Below, in pieces: positions 1 to 7,614 of a stretch of DNA of 49,997 nucleotides. A program made the translations under genes and the position numbers. The DNA comes from a virus, in the IMG/VR virus record IMGVR_UViG_3300042565_000181, positions 1 to 49,997 of that record, one strand, 5' to 3'. Position 1 is the stretch's first letter. Every line of letters begins with the position of its first letter. Under the pieces are notes generated by a model. The model ran no database searches. It was not told the DNA's origin and worked only from the letters and a program-made list of their open reading frames with translations.

Positions 1-309
1 TGCTTGGCTGGCTGTAATTTGCGCGGCGCTTGCGTCTGCTGCGCTGCGCTCTTTGCGGTACGCAATTCCTAAAGTTGGGTTTACGCGAAACAACTGCGCT
101 TCATAGTCGGCAGCGGTTGGGTCTAAGCCACGAAGCGCGTTGCGCTCTTGCATAGCCGCTTGCGCTTCTTGCATCTTCATTGCGTTCATTTCTTGCGCTT
201 GCCGCCCACCTTGAATTTGCTGTATGGCAGCATAGTCAGCCAGCATGTTTGGCTGCTGAATTTCAGGGGCGCGATAGCTCATCGCAATGTTGGGGTTTAC
301 AAGTGCCAT
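1..309 (-). CDS. Ejection (internal virion) protein, copy A, partial at left edge
   Basis: The first 103 codons of a gene run off the left edge, starting at the ATG at 309-307. The N-terminus (MALVNPNIAMSYRAPE...) matches the start of the 469-aa protein at 36339-37748 (MALVDPTIALGFRQPE...): same opening, then a Q/A/M/K-rich, strongly helical and probably coiled-coil stretch. It directly follows the DNA-transfer protein at 319-1044, the same order as in copy B. That order resembles the P22 ejection genes 7-20-16, so a role as a DNA-ejection protein is inferred from position and composition. The C-terminal three quarters lie outside the window. Confidence 0.75.
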   Translation of the reverse strand, partial: MALVNPNIAMSYRAPEIQQPNMLADYAAIQQIQGGRQAQEMNAMKMQEAQAAMQERNALRGLDPTAADYEAQLFRVNPTLGIAYRKERSAADASAAQITASQA

Positions 310-318
310 GATCAATCC

Positions 319-1044
319 TTATGCGTTTGATCCGTATGAAAATCTTGCGTATGGGTCTTGGTAACCAATCGCAGCAGCGCCGCCATCGCTAACGCCGGCT
401 GGCCTATTAAGCATTTGTCGAAATAGCGCATTGCGGTCTTGACCTTGGCCGTAGTTTATGTACTGGCCCAAGCCCTGAGTCAGCGCGTTAACGCCGCCCA
501 TGTAGCCAGAGGCACGGGCCTGGGCGGCTTGAGCGCCGGCTTCGCCTACGTTAGTTGCCATTGTTTGCCCAGCTTGGCCTAACTGACCTACGGAAGTTTG
601 ACCCATACCGGCTAAAGATTGCAGCGGGTTAAGGCGCGCCTGACGCTCGGTCTGGTAGCGATTGAAAGCGTTGGTGTACTCTTGGCTACCCATCTCCTGG
701 CCGTAGCGTTGCGCGGCCTTGAGAGCGCCGCCAGAGATTAGGCCACCGCGTGCAGCAGCTTGACGATCAAGCGCCTTTTGGCCTTCGGACAAACGGAAAC
801 CGTAGCCTGGGTCTGCTTGAAACTCGCTCATGCCAAACGGCGTGTACCTAGACGCTGCTTCCAGTTCTGGCAACGCACGAACACCGGCCTCACGGAACGG
901 GGCTTGCAGTTCAACTTGACGCTCAAACTGTTGCCGTTGAAGTTCAGCCGCACGGTCAGCCGCACTGGCTTGCTTGCGTGCGGCGCTGCTAGCGGCGCCA
1001 GCGCCAAGTATCGCGCTGCCTATGATTGCTGTTTCAATGCCCAT
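319..1044 (-). CDS. DNA transfer / ejection protein (P22 gp7-like position), copy A
   Basis: The product is 241 aa, Ala/Gln/Gly-rich and helical. It begins with a short hydrophobic Gly-Ala segment (residues 3-22), then a charged helix, then the conserved block YTPFG...DPGYxFRLSEGQKALDR (about 67-95) and a GGLISGxALKAA stretch. This block is typical of phage proteins annotated as DNA transfer or pilot proteins. The copy B counterpart is 37750-38499 (249 aa), conserved over the core and divergent at both ends. It probably sits inside the virion and leaves with the DNA to help form a conduit through the host envelope. Family assignment is by pattern; the mechanism is inferred from P22-type phages. 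Confidence 0.75.
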   Translation of the reverse strand: MGIETAIIGSAILGAGAASSAARKQASAADRAAELQRQQFERQVELQAPFREAGVRALPELEAASRYTPFGMSEFQADPGYGFRLSEGQKALDRQAAARGGLISGGALKAAQRYGQEMGSQEYTNAFNRYQTERQARLNPLQSLAGMGQTSVGQLGQAGQTMATNVGEAGAQAAQARASGYMGGVNALTQGLGQYINYGQGQDRNALFRQMLNRPAGVSDGGAAAIGYQDPYARFSYGSNA

Positions 1045-1046
1045 TT

Positions 1047-1406
1047 TTAATTCTCCTTAACCAACATACCGCTAACAGACTCTTTAAACCCAAGCCGTTT
1101 TAAAACATCGTACATGTAGTCATGTCCGGGGGTAACTTTTGTAGTCACTCTACCAGACTGAAAAAAGTTTTTCCACAGACTTTTTGTTAACCACTTTTTG
1201 CGCCACTCTGGCAACACTGAAATGTGTAACTCATCATCTTTTTTGTACACCGCACCAATGATGTCCCCATCGCGTTTAATTGCGCTTATTGTCCAATCTT
1301 TTACCGCAGCGCAATAGTTCTCAAACGACATGGGGGTGCTCCAATCCGTTGCCTCGTAGCCTACCCGAAGCGCTGCATCTCGATCATCTAATAATTGCGT
1401 TGGCAT
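1047..1406 (-). CDS. GNAT-like acetyltransferase-fold protein
   Basis: The frame is open further upstream, but the protein-like part begins at ATG 1406, four bases after the tail-fibre stop (1411-1413), giving 119 aa. A strand pair (DWTISAIKRDGDIIGAVY, then ELHISVLPEWRKKWLT) followed by a helix and a terminal LKRLGFKE resembles the beta4, beta5 and C-terminal parts of small GNAT N-acetyltransferases. I do not see a clean acetyl-CoA-binding Q/RxxGxG/A motif, so activity is uncertain. In copy B the same slot between fibre and DNA-transfer genes holds an unrelated SET-domain protein (38484-39332) plus a small structural gene. Possible roles are modifying a virion or host protein. Confidence 0.55.
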   Translation of the reverse strand: MPTQLLDDRDAALRVGYEATDWSTPMSFENYCAAVKDWTISAIKRDGDIIGAVYKKDDELHISVLPEWRKKWLTKSLWKNFFQSGRVTTKVTPGHDYMYDVLKRLGFKESVSGMLVKEN

Positions 1407-1410
1407 CAGA

Positions 1411-2259
1411 TTATTCCAAAAGCAGGTTGTTGTTGGACGCAGCTTGCATGATGACCCAATTTGTGCCGTCTGACACCATTGTCGCCCAATTTCCCACAAC
1501 ATCCAAGAGAATTGCCGTTCCAGCCGAAGTGCTGTCCAGCGGCACGACATTGCTTGACGCTGACACCAGAAACTGCGGCTGCATATTTTTGAAGGTGACC
1601 TGGCGTCCAGTGTAGGACGATGGCGTTGGCAGGGTGACAGTACAAGTCGAGCCTGACTTGTTGTTGATGACCCAAGACTCGCCATCCGCTAAAGTAAAAT
1701 TTGCAGTCTTGGTGACCGGCGCGGAAGCGGTGCCCGTTGCCCAAGCTGGCACGCCAGCGGTGACGGTTAACACTTGCCCCGTTGTCCCTACCGGCAGTCT
1801 TGTCAGCGTGGTCGTGGTGTTCGCATACAGTAGGTCGCCAACAGCGTATGAGGCAAGCCCCGTGCCGCCATTGACGGCAACCAGCGTGCCAGCAAGCGTT
1901 ACAGCGCCCGTGGTGGCCGTTGCGGGGGTTAGGCCACTGGTGCCGCCCGACCAGCTTAAAACGCCTGAGTTGGCGACAGAGATCGTTCCTGACCCATTGG
2001 TGACGGCAATGCCCGTGCCAGCAGTCAAAGTTCTTAGCGTGTACCCCGTTCCATTGCCGATCAACAACTGGCCGTTGGTGGGGGTAGAACTTAGCCCTGT
2101 GCCGCCGTTGATGACGGCCGTAATTCCTGTGCCATCACCAGTGAGCACATACTGGTTATAGAAAAACCTGTACCACTCCCTAGACATCAGCCCTGTTTTT
2201 GGGTCAATCAACGCAACACGGGGGGCCGTGATTTGCGTGATATTAGGCGTTGTAGCCAT
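1411..2259 (-). CDS. Tail fibre / appendage protein with conserved N-terminal anchor, copy A
   Basis: The product is 282 aa. The first ~40 residues (IDPKTGLMSREWYRFF) match the N-terminus of the 497-aa fibre at 39680-41173 (IDPRTGLMSRQWYRFF). The remainder is low-complexity Gly/Thr/Ala beta sequence with 'GGTGL' repeats, as in phage fibres. The C-terminal part (about 185-282) carries a TFKNMQPQF-type segment and ends in LLLE. The layout suggests a virion-attachment N-terminus with an exchangeable, receptor-facing distal part. The start overlaps the gp10-like stop by one base (TAATG). The copy B fibre is 215 residues longer and differs in the repeat region, as expected for host-range genes. 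Confidence 0.75.
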   Translation of the reverse strand: MATTPNITQITAPRVALIDPKTGLMSREWYRFFYNQYVLTGDGTGITAVINGGTGLSSTPTNGQLLIGNGTGYTLRTLTAGTGIAVTNGSGTISVANSGVLSWSGGTSGLTPATATTGAVTLAGTLVAVNGGTGLASYAVGDLLYANTTTTLTRLPVGTTGQVLTVTAGVPAWATGTASAPVTKTANFTLADGESWVINNKSGSTCTVTLPTPSSYTGRQVTFKNMQPQFLVSASSNVVPLDSTSAGTAILLDVVGNWATMVSDGTNWVIMQAASNNNLLLE

Positions 2260-3707
2260 TATGCGTTGGTGGGGCTAATCAATAATTCAGCGCCCATGAT
2301 GGCCGTTTTAACTGGGTCAGTCATTGACACTTCGTAGACCCGATCCCGCAGCTTAAGCGTCATGCCGAGCCTGCGCCAAAAGACACGGCGGTAGTACTCG
2401 CCAATCTTGCCCATTTTGCTCAAGTGCTCATTTGACCATGTGTGGCCGCCGTCATCCGAAAAGCGCAGCATGATCTCAGGGTCGCTGCCTTGGCCGGTGA
2501 CCAGCCCAGTGCCTGACTCACAGTCCAGTTGTAGGCTGTGTTGCGCCGTGCGCTTGAGGTTGTTTTGACCCGTTGGCAATGCTCTCCATGACCGCAACCA
2601 CTTTTGGATGCCGCCATTGTCAGCGTATACATCAAGGTCAAGGGTATAGATGTTGCCGTTTTCAAAGTCGCCAACTACCGTGTTGCCGCCAAAATTACAT
2701 TGGCAGTTGCTGCGGTGGCGCGTAAATTCGCCGATTGCGGTATTCCAGCCAGCGCGTTCGTGCCACGCTTGCGTAGCCACATCGTAGACCCAAGTGGCGT
2801 TGGCCGAGGGGAATGTCAGCACATAGAAGGCGTGGCCTTCTTGCTGGTAGGTGTAGGCAATGGCGTCCGAGATGTTGCCGTACTGAGCAATGGCGTACTC
2901 AATGGCGTGCGTAGAAACGCGGACGCCAGTGTAGCCATTGGCGCGGTAGACAATGCCCTGCCCACGGGCGTCCGTGCCAAGCCAGAACAGGCCGTTGTCA
3001 AGTTTTGCGATAGAGAACGCGGCTACGCATCCAATTTCGTTAAAAGCGCCTTGGATGCGCGTTAAAGGGAAGTCAGTTTGCCCAGCGTCATACCAGACCT
3101 CAATTGAGTCAGTGCCAAACAGCCATGCCTCGCGGTGGTCTACATTGACGGCAACTAGCCCATCAGGTGAGCCTTCGGCAGATGCAAAATCAAGGGGGTC
3201 AACTGAAGTGCCGTCAAGCAATTGAGTCACCCACACTTTTTGGGAGTCGGGTTCGTTGTAAACAAAGTACCCGTCCAAGTAGCCCACAGTCACGGCGCCC
3301 GTAAAGTCAGGGTCGGTGATCTTGGCAAATACGTTGGTGACTTCGTTATAGATAAACCCGTCAGGATTGCAAGCCAGAAAGATTTGTGTGCCATTGTCAG
3401 CAATCGATACGGGGCCAGTGCCGGTCACCGTGCCCAGCAAAGTGGGCGTAGCGGTCAATCCGGTGACTTTATAGAACTGAGTGCCGGACACAACATAAAA
3501 GTCGCTGCCGTTGGTCTGGTGCGCCCACAGCGCCCGAATTGGGCCAGTGCCTATGGTTTGCTGGAATTTAAGGCCGGGGGCGCGGTTAAGAAACGCCGGT
3601 TCCTTGCCGCCCTCTGGAACGACTTCGGGGAACAAGTTGACCATGCGGTTGTCCGCAGCGTTGATGCTGCGGGCAACGTAGCTTGACCCAAGGATCGGCG
3701 TCTTCAT
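2259..3707 (-). CDS. P22 gp10-like tail hub / packaged-DNA stabilisation protein, copy A
   Basis: The product is 482 aa. The start MKTPILGSSYVARSINAAD followed by NRMVNLFPE...PGL and an all-beta, propeller-like sequence is typical of the phage stabilisation protein family (P22 gp10). Those proteins plug the portal/gp4 channel and carry the tail needle and tailspikes. Conserved late segments include AWHERAGW, HRSNCQCNFGG and WRRLGMTLKLRDRVYEVSMTDPVK. Copy B (41166-42608, 480 aa) is closely similar throughout. The start overlaps the stop of the gp4-like gene (TGATG), as expected for two subunits of one tail hub. Confidence 0.85.
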   Translation of the reverse strand: MKTPILGSSYVARSINAADNRMVNLFPEVVPEGGKEPAFLNRAPGLKFQQTIGTGPIRALWAHQTNGSDFYVVSGTQFYKVTGLTATPTLLGTVTGTGPVSIADNGTQIFLACNPDGFIYNEVTNVFAKITDPDFTGAVTVGYLDGYFVYNEPDSQKVWVTQLLDGTSVDPLDFASAEGSPDGLVAVNVDHREAWLFGTDSIEVWYDAGQTDFPLTRIQGAFNEIGCVAAFSIAKLDNGLFWLGTDARGQGIVYRANGYTGVRVSTHAIEYAIAQYGNISDAIAYTYQQEGHAFYVLTFPSANATWVYDVATQAWHERAGWNTAIGEFTRHRSNCQCNFGGNTVVGDFENGNIYTLDLDVYADNGGIQKWLRSWRALPTGQNNLKRTAQHSLQLDCESGTGLVTGQGSDPEIMLRFSDDGGHTWSNEHLSKMGKIGEYYRRVFWRRLGMTLKLRDRVYEVSMTDPVKTAIMGAELLISPTNA

Positions 3708-4423
3708 CAGTAATTGCCAGCATAGATGTTGAACCGCTGCCGAGTCGCCACAATGGCGTAAGGCATTGACATCACATCGTCAGGGTTGTTGATGCGTTTT
3801 AAGTTGCGCTTACTGGTCATGGCAATGCGCTGCACTTGGGGGCTTGGCTCGACACCAAACTCAGGTGCGATTTCCATTGCCAAGTTGTAGGTGAACGCAC
3901 GCAAGTAGCCTGGCGGGAATAGCAAGTTAGTCACCAGCGTGGCTGGGTTGCTCAATTCTTGCACTGACACAAAATGCCATTCCAGATCGCGTGTAGGTTG
4001 CGGGTAGATCGTCATCGTAACGTCAGGGTAAGTCATGTTTACAAAAATGACTTGCGGATACGTTGACGTTACGGTTTTTACCGCAATACCGTTGTACTGC
4101 TGCTGGTTGATAAACTTGACGCCAAACGACACGTTTGTGCCAGGGTCACGAAAATAAGTTGACTCGTCTAACAGCACGGGGCGCAGCCCTATGAAGTTAC
4201 CAGAAGGGCCAAGCGTGCGAGTAATTTGCCCCGCGGGCCAAGTAAAGGTTTGATCTTGTGTGCAGAATACAGACAGGCGCTCAGTGTTCCATGAGTCAAT
4301 CATCTGATTCATTGCCATCAGACTGTCTTGCATGACAGACGCCGATGACGTTTCGCCTTCAGCTAGCACACCAAGCAGCCGAAGCGCTCTGGTTATCTGA
4401 TCGCCCGCCGTGTAAATCGCCAT
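3707..4423 (-). CDS. P22 gp4-like head-completion / tail accessory protein, copy A
   Basis: The product is 238 aa, beginning with an AGDQITRALRLLGVLAEGE helix, then MNQMIDSWNTERL, and a C-terminal part containing PPGYLRAFTYNLAMEIAPEFG and RINNPDDVMSMPYA. This pattern matches the tail accessory factor family (P22 gp4), which binds the portal ring after packaging and makes the first part of the neck. It lies directly before the gp10-like gene. The copy B counterpart is 42608-43321 (237 aa). Confidence 0.85.
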   Translation of the reverse strand: MAIYTAGDQITRALRLLGVLAEGETSSASVMQDSLMAMNQMIDSWNTERLSVFCTQDQTFTWPAGQITRTLGPSGNFIGLRPVLLDESTYFRDPGTNVSFGVKFINQQQYNGIAVKTVTSTYPQVIFVNMTYPDVTMTIYPQPTRDLEWHFVSVQELSNPATLVTNLLFPPGYLRAFTYNLAMEIAPEFGVEPSPQVQRIAMTSKRNLKRINNPDDVMSMPYAIVATRQRFNIYAGNY

Positions 4424-4425
4424 GA

Positions 4426-4617
4426 TCAGACTCCTTCGGCTACAGCCTTACGTGTGTATTTGCGCTTGACTTCTAGCGCGTTCACCGCTACTTCAGGTTC
4501 TGATGCGGGTGCTTCTGGATTGTAGCGTGTCCAGCCGTGTGTTTCATCAAACACGGCTTCAAGTTCCATAGTGGCGACTTTACGCCCGTGGACGGGATGC
4601 TGAAGATAAATGTTCAT
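4426..4617 (-). CDS. Small conserved virion-region protein, copy A
   Basis: The product is 63 aa from ATG 4617. A longer start at 4644 is possible, but it lies inside a hairpin terminator. The sequence (IYLQHPVHGRKVATME...FDETHGWTRYNPE, then a basic KRKYTRKA tail) is shared with 43323-43523 in copy B. Function unknown. Its fixed position just before the gp4-like gene suggests a small head-tail or regulatory protein. No strong ribosome-binding site is seen. Confidence 0.7.
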   Translation of the reverse strand: MNIYLQHPVHGRKVATMELEAVFDETHGWTRYNPEAPASEPEVAVNALEVKRKYTRKAVAEGV

Positions 4618-4642
4618 AAAAAAAACGGGGGCCGAAGCCCCC
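4618..4642 (-). terminator. Intrinsic terminator, TTCG loop
   Basis: Read on the minus strand: a perfect 6-bp stem GGGGGC/GCCCCC (4642-4637 with 4632-4627) closed by a TTCG tetraloop, then G and eight T (4625-4618). This is a textbook rho-independent terminator after the 155-aa gene. It probably reduces transcription into the tail genes. Confidence 0.8.
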
Positions 4643-4648
4643 ATTTGG

Positions 4649-5116
4649 TTAGGATGCTACCAATGGAACAGAATACCACTGGGTGGTGGAAGATGCCACC
4701 AACAATGAACTGGTAAGGTTTGTGATGCTATACGCACCGTTGGCCGCAACTGCATTAACTGCCCCGCCAGTGGCGGGGTAGATATTCAGCGCTCCGGCAG
4801 CGGTGTTTTTAACAATAACTACCATACCAGCAACAGCCGTAGGCAATCTAACGCCTTTTGTGCCGTCAGCAGCAGAGACGACGTTCAAACCTTCAGCTAG
4901 TGCAGCAGCATTGCCTTGAGTACTGCCAGCCGCCGCAACAGCAGCAACAGGAAGACGAATGGCGCCGGTTGAAGTGCCAGCTATGGTCGTAGCAGTTATG
5001 GTCGTAGCAGTTATGGTCGTAGCGGTTACCGCTTGCAACGCTGACGCGCCGGTGACGGTTACGCTATCAAATTCAGGGTCGCTATACGCGACGCCTACAG
5101 CTTTAGTATTTGGCAT
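4649..5116 (-). CDS. Probable head decoration / virion protein, copy A
   Basis: The product is 155 aa, Ala/Thr/Val/Gly-rich beta sequence. The N-terminus (NTKAVGVAYSDPEFD) is shared with the 210-aa protein in the same slot of copy B (43668-44300) and with the 150-aa protein at 12591-13043. It is followed by a TATTI repeat encoded by a 15-bp tandem repeat, then a beta-rich C-terminal domain ending in a TTQWYSVP-type motif common in phage virion proteins. Its slot between coat and gp4-like genes suggests a capsid-associated protein; this is inference. Confidence 0.65.
   Translation of the reverse strand: MPNTKAVGVAYSDPEFDSVTVTGASALQAVTATTITATTITATTIAGTSTGAIRLPVAAVAAAGSTQGNAAALAEGLNVVSAADGTKGVRLPTAVAGMVVIVKNTAAGALNIYPATGGAVNAVAANGAYSITNLTSSLLVASSTTQWYSVPLVAS
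4983..5027. repeat. 15-bp tandem repeat, three units, in coding sequence
   Basis: The plus-strand unit ATGGTCGTAGCAGTT occurs three times head to tail, with one substitution in the last unit. It encodes repeated TATTI residues in the 155-aa virion protein. Copy B lacks it. It looks like slippage-generated length variation in a linker. Confidence 0.85.
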
Positions 5117-5135
5117 GGTGTTCCTTTAGAAAGAC

Positions 5136-5149
5136 GGGGCCGAAGCCCC
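5136..5149 (-). terminator. TTCG hairpin between virion genes, copy A
   Basis: On the minus strand GGGGC-TTCG-GCCCC is followed by GTCTTTCT (5135-5128), a weak T tract. The same hairpin and flanks recur at 44320-44333 in copy B. It is probably a leaky terminator or an mRNA 3' end stabiliser. Confidence 0.6.
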
Positions 5150-5156
5150 ATCAGAT

Positions 5157-5555
5157 TTAGGCAATGCGGTACGCAGTCCAAGTACCATCGCCGGTTTTAC
5201 GAGCGAGGAACCGGCCCGAAGTGTTTTCCAACACAACAGCGTTGCCCACAATTGTCCAACCAGTACCAACAGCCAAAGTGACTTGGTAAGAAAGGTCAAC
5301 CACCACAATAGCAAACTCAAAAGCAGCGTTTACTTTTGATGCAGCCGTGATGTCAGCTTCCACCAATGCCACGGTGGGCAGTGTGGCGGTAATGTCAGCA
5401 GCAGAGTCGCTGGTAAACAAACCGTTTGACAGTTGGGCTGCGGTCAAAGTTACGTCAGCAGTCAGGGCCGTGGGGGCGCCCTGAACCGACAGAACAGCTT
5501 CACCGATATTGCCATCACCAAGCTGGTAGCCACCAGCGCCATTAGGGAGTGCCAT
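5157..5555 (-). CDS. Small virion protein downstream of coat gene, copy A
   Basis: The product is 132 aa beginning MALPNGAGGYQLGDGNIGE. A compact beta-rich domain follows, ending ARKTGDGTWTAYRIA. Copy B has a 133-aa homologue (44341-44742), with both termini nearly identical and the middle divergent (about residues 28-105). Its position just after the coat gene and flanking TTCG hairpins suggest high expression, as for a decoration protein, but no family was recognised. Confidence 0.7.
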   Translation of the reverse strand: MALPNGAGGYQLGDGNIGEAVLSVQGAPTALTADVTLTAAQLSNGLFTSDSAADITATLPTVALVEADITAASKVNAAFEFAIVVVDLSYQVTLAVGTGWTIVGNAVVLENTSGRFLARKTGDGTWTAYRIA

Positions 5556-5585
5556 GATAATTTCCTTAAAAAAGATTTAAAAAAC

Positions 5586-5599
5586 GCCCCCGAAGGGGC
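5586..5599 (-). terminator. Intrinsic terminator after coat gene, copy A
   Basis: On the minus strand GCCCC-TTCG-GGGGC is followed by G and six T (5584-5579), immediately after the coat stop codon (5607-5609). A strong hairpin after the most abundant virion protein would protect or end the coat transcript. Copy B keeps the hairpin (44775-44788) but has lost most of the T run. Confidence 0.7.
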
Positions 5600-5606
5600 A
5601 TTAGGT

Positions 5607-6818
5607 TTAGCCCCAGATGCGGCAGGCCATTTGTGGACGGATGGTGCTGAAGCCGTACAGAACGTCAATACGGCAAGGCATACGGTCGTTGTTGATGTCG
5701 TACTGACGAACAACGCGCAAGCTGATACCGTTGTGAACGGCACGAGCAGCCATGTCAACGCCTTGTGGCAGCAACAGGTCAGCAGTAGCGAACGTGATGG
5801 CGTCTTTGTGGTAGACCAAGTTCTGAGCGTACTGAGTAGAAGCAGTGCCCACAAAGGTCACAACGCCACCAGTTGCAGGCAGCACATCAACAGTAGCCAG
5901 AGCGTGGTTGGCCGAGTACATCGGAGCAACAGTCACAGTCCAAGTGCCACCCACGGCAGTAGCCGTAGTCAAAGCCACAAATTGGAACAAAGAACCAGTA
6001 GACTCACGGGTCTGTGGGTTGACAGCATTGCAAGCACTGACCGTGAACACGTCACCAGCATTGATTGTGGTGACTACAGAACCTTGTTCCAACAGAATGG
6101 TAGAAGCGCCTTCGGCAGTAACGCCTGGGGTCTTAACCAGTGTGGACGCGGTGGCGCTACGTGAGCCAGTGGTGTGCTGCTTGATCGACTGAGACATGTT
6201 GACTTCATCAAAGCCCAACACGCCAGTGCCCATCATGCCGTTGCGAAACTGCTTGGAGATAGTGTCGGTCGGATTGAACAGACCTTTCATACCTTCAACC
6301 AGACCAGCGTTGGCTGCTGGGTTAACAGTAGCGTAACGTGGCGACATCACAGCAGCGTTTTCGTTCAGCTTTTGTTGGGCTTGGAGCAGCACCAGCGAAG
6401 TTGAAGGAGTAGTGCCAGGCGTGCCAACGGTATTACCGATGGTTTTGTACGCATTGGCAACGTCAGCATCAATGCTGGAGGCCAACTGGCTAATACGCGG
6501 CTTGAGAACACGCTCTGCGAAGTCGTCCAATTGCATGGTCAATTCAGCAGATGTGAAGTTGACACCGATGTGCTTTTGGGTAGAAACAGCCAGAGTGGTG
6601 AACTGCTCGTTGTCGTCCTGAACTTGCAGGGCGGCGCCGTCAGTAACCAGAGCGCGGTCAGGCAGACGGATACGCAGGGTAGAGCCAATCTTAGCGCCTT
6701 CAACAGCAAAGCTGTCGTCATACTGGCGATTGACGTTACGGGTAAGAACAAGGTTATTCTCCAGAATTTCCAGAGCCTTGCGGGTGATCATGTCGATCGT
6801 AAGAATGCTATTAGACAT
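5607..6818 (-). CDS. Major coat protein, P22 gp5-like, copy A
   Basis: The product is 403 aa, close to P22 coat length (430). The N-terminal helix ITRKALEILENNLVLTRNVNR, the RLPDR strand and the E-loop-like segment followed by AELTMQLDDFAERVLKP match the P22 coat family (HK97 fold). The C-terminus contains VVRQYDINNDRMPCRIDVLYG. Compared with copy B (44797-46008) there are 21 substitutions. Sixteen lie in residues 239-329, where the P22 family carries its inserted surface I-domain, and none lies after 329. An AGGA ribosome-binding site precedes the ATG. Confidence 0.92.
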   Translation of the reverse strand: MSNSILTIDMITRKALEILENNLVLTRNVNRQYDDSFAVEGAKIGSTLRIRLPDRALVTDGAALQVQDDNEQFTTLAVSTQKHIGVNFTSAELTMQLDDFAERVLKPRISQLASSIDADVANAYKTIGNTVGTPGTTPSTSLVLLQAQQKLNENAAVMSPRYATVNPAANAGLVEGMKGLFNPTDTISKQFRNGMMGTGVLGFDEVNMSQSIKQHTTGSRSATASTLVKTPGVTAEGASTILLEQGSVVTTINAGDVFTVSACNAVNPQTRESTGSLFQFVALTTATAVGGTWTVTVAPMYSANHALATVDVLPATGGVVTFVGTASTQYAQNLVYHKDAITFATADLLLPQGVDMAARAVHNGISLRVVRQYDINNDRMPCRIDVLYGFSTIRPQMACRIWG

Positions 6819-6839
6819 TTGTAAATTTCCTAAAAAAAG

Positions 6840-7610
6840 TTAGCGGATACGTTGTGCTTCCCACTTCTTCATCTGCCTTACACGTTCAGCATCAATCCAC
6901 TGCGAGGCCGTCATGCTCTTAATGGAGCGCGGGTCTGTAGTGTCAAGTGCTGGCGAACCAGAGGCTCGGGCGGTAACAGGTGAAATCGGCGTTGGCGCTG
7001 ACGTTGTTCGTTTGACCGGGGGTTCTGCGGCTAATTTAGCCTCAATCTTCCCAATCTCTTTCGCCTGACCGAGTGGCGTCATACGTGCGATGCGTTCCGC
7101 GTCTTTGGGGTTAGAGCCGAGATAGTAAGCTAACTCAGGCCCAATGTCCGAAGACTGGATCGTTTCGGCCATCACGTTCGTGATCGGCAGTTTTGGGTTG
7201 TAGGCGACTTGTTCAAAGTCATCGTACTTGTCCCGCGCTGCTTCCTCAAGTTCCTGATAGCTTTCGAGAATAGCAGAGTGCTGCTTGGCGGCTTCACGCT
7301 TTGCAATCAGTTCTTCAGCCTTCTGTAGCGTCAACGCTTCCGTGTACGCTTCGGTAGACTCAAACTGATCAGCGGATGCTGCGGGGGCGGCTCTCAGCGT
7401 CTGTTGTTCAGACTGGCGCTGTGCTTGATCTCGTTCCCACTTACGTTGCTCTCTTGCGAGGCGTTTGCCAATAGCTGCGTCAAGTTCCTCTTGCGAGAAT
7501 GTCTTGCTTACTGCTTCTGGCGTTTCCGGCGTTTGAACTTCAGTCGCAGGTGCAGCCGTTGCTTCCTGTTCTGGCACGGGTAGTGACTCCGCTGGTACTT
7601 CTTCTAACAT
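6840..7610 (-). CDS. Scaffolding protein, copy A
   Basis: The product is 256 aa, highly charged. It has an acidic Pro/Glu/Ala-rich disordered N-terminus (1-45), a long helical Gln/Arg/Glu middle (about 45-130), a linker, and a basic C-terminus (MKKWEAQRIR). Position directly upstream of coat, composition and the basic helical tail match P22-type scaffolds, whose C-terminal helix-turn-helix binds coat. Copy B counterpart: 46028-46792. Its leader carries two conserved inverted repeats (see 7615-7646). Confidence 0.82.
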   Translation of the reverse strand: MLEEVPAESLPVPEQEATAAPATEVQTPETPEAVSKTFSQEELDAAIGKRLAREQRKWERDQAQRQSEQQTLRAAPAASADQFESTEAYTEALTLQKAEELIAKREAAKQHSAILESYQELEEAARDKYDDFEQVAYNPKLPITNVMAETIQSSDIGPELAYYLGSNPKDAERIARMTPLGQAKEIGKIEAKLAAEPPVKRTTSAPTPISPVTARASGSPALDTTDPRSIKSMTASQWIDAERVRQMKKWEAQRIR

Positions 7611-7614
7611 TTAT

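Noticed and set aside
1407-1685. Upstream extension of the GNAT-like frame
   Set aside because: This part overlaps the fibre gene in another frame and reads as low-quality Arg/Ser/Cys sequence; the true start is ATG 1406.
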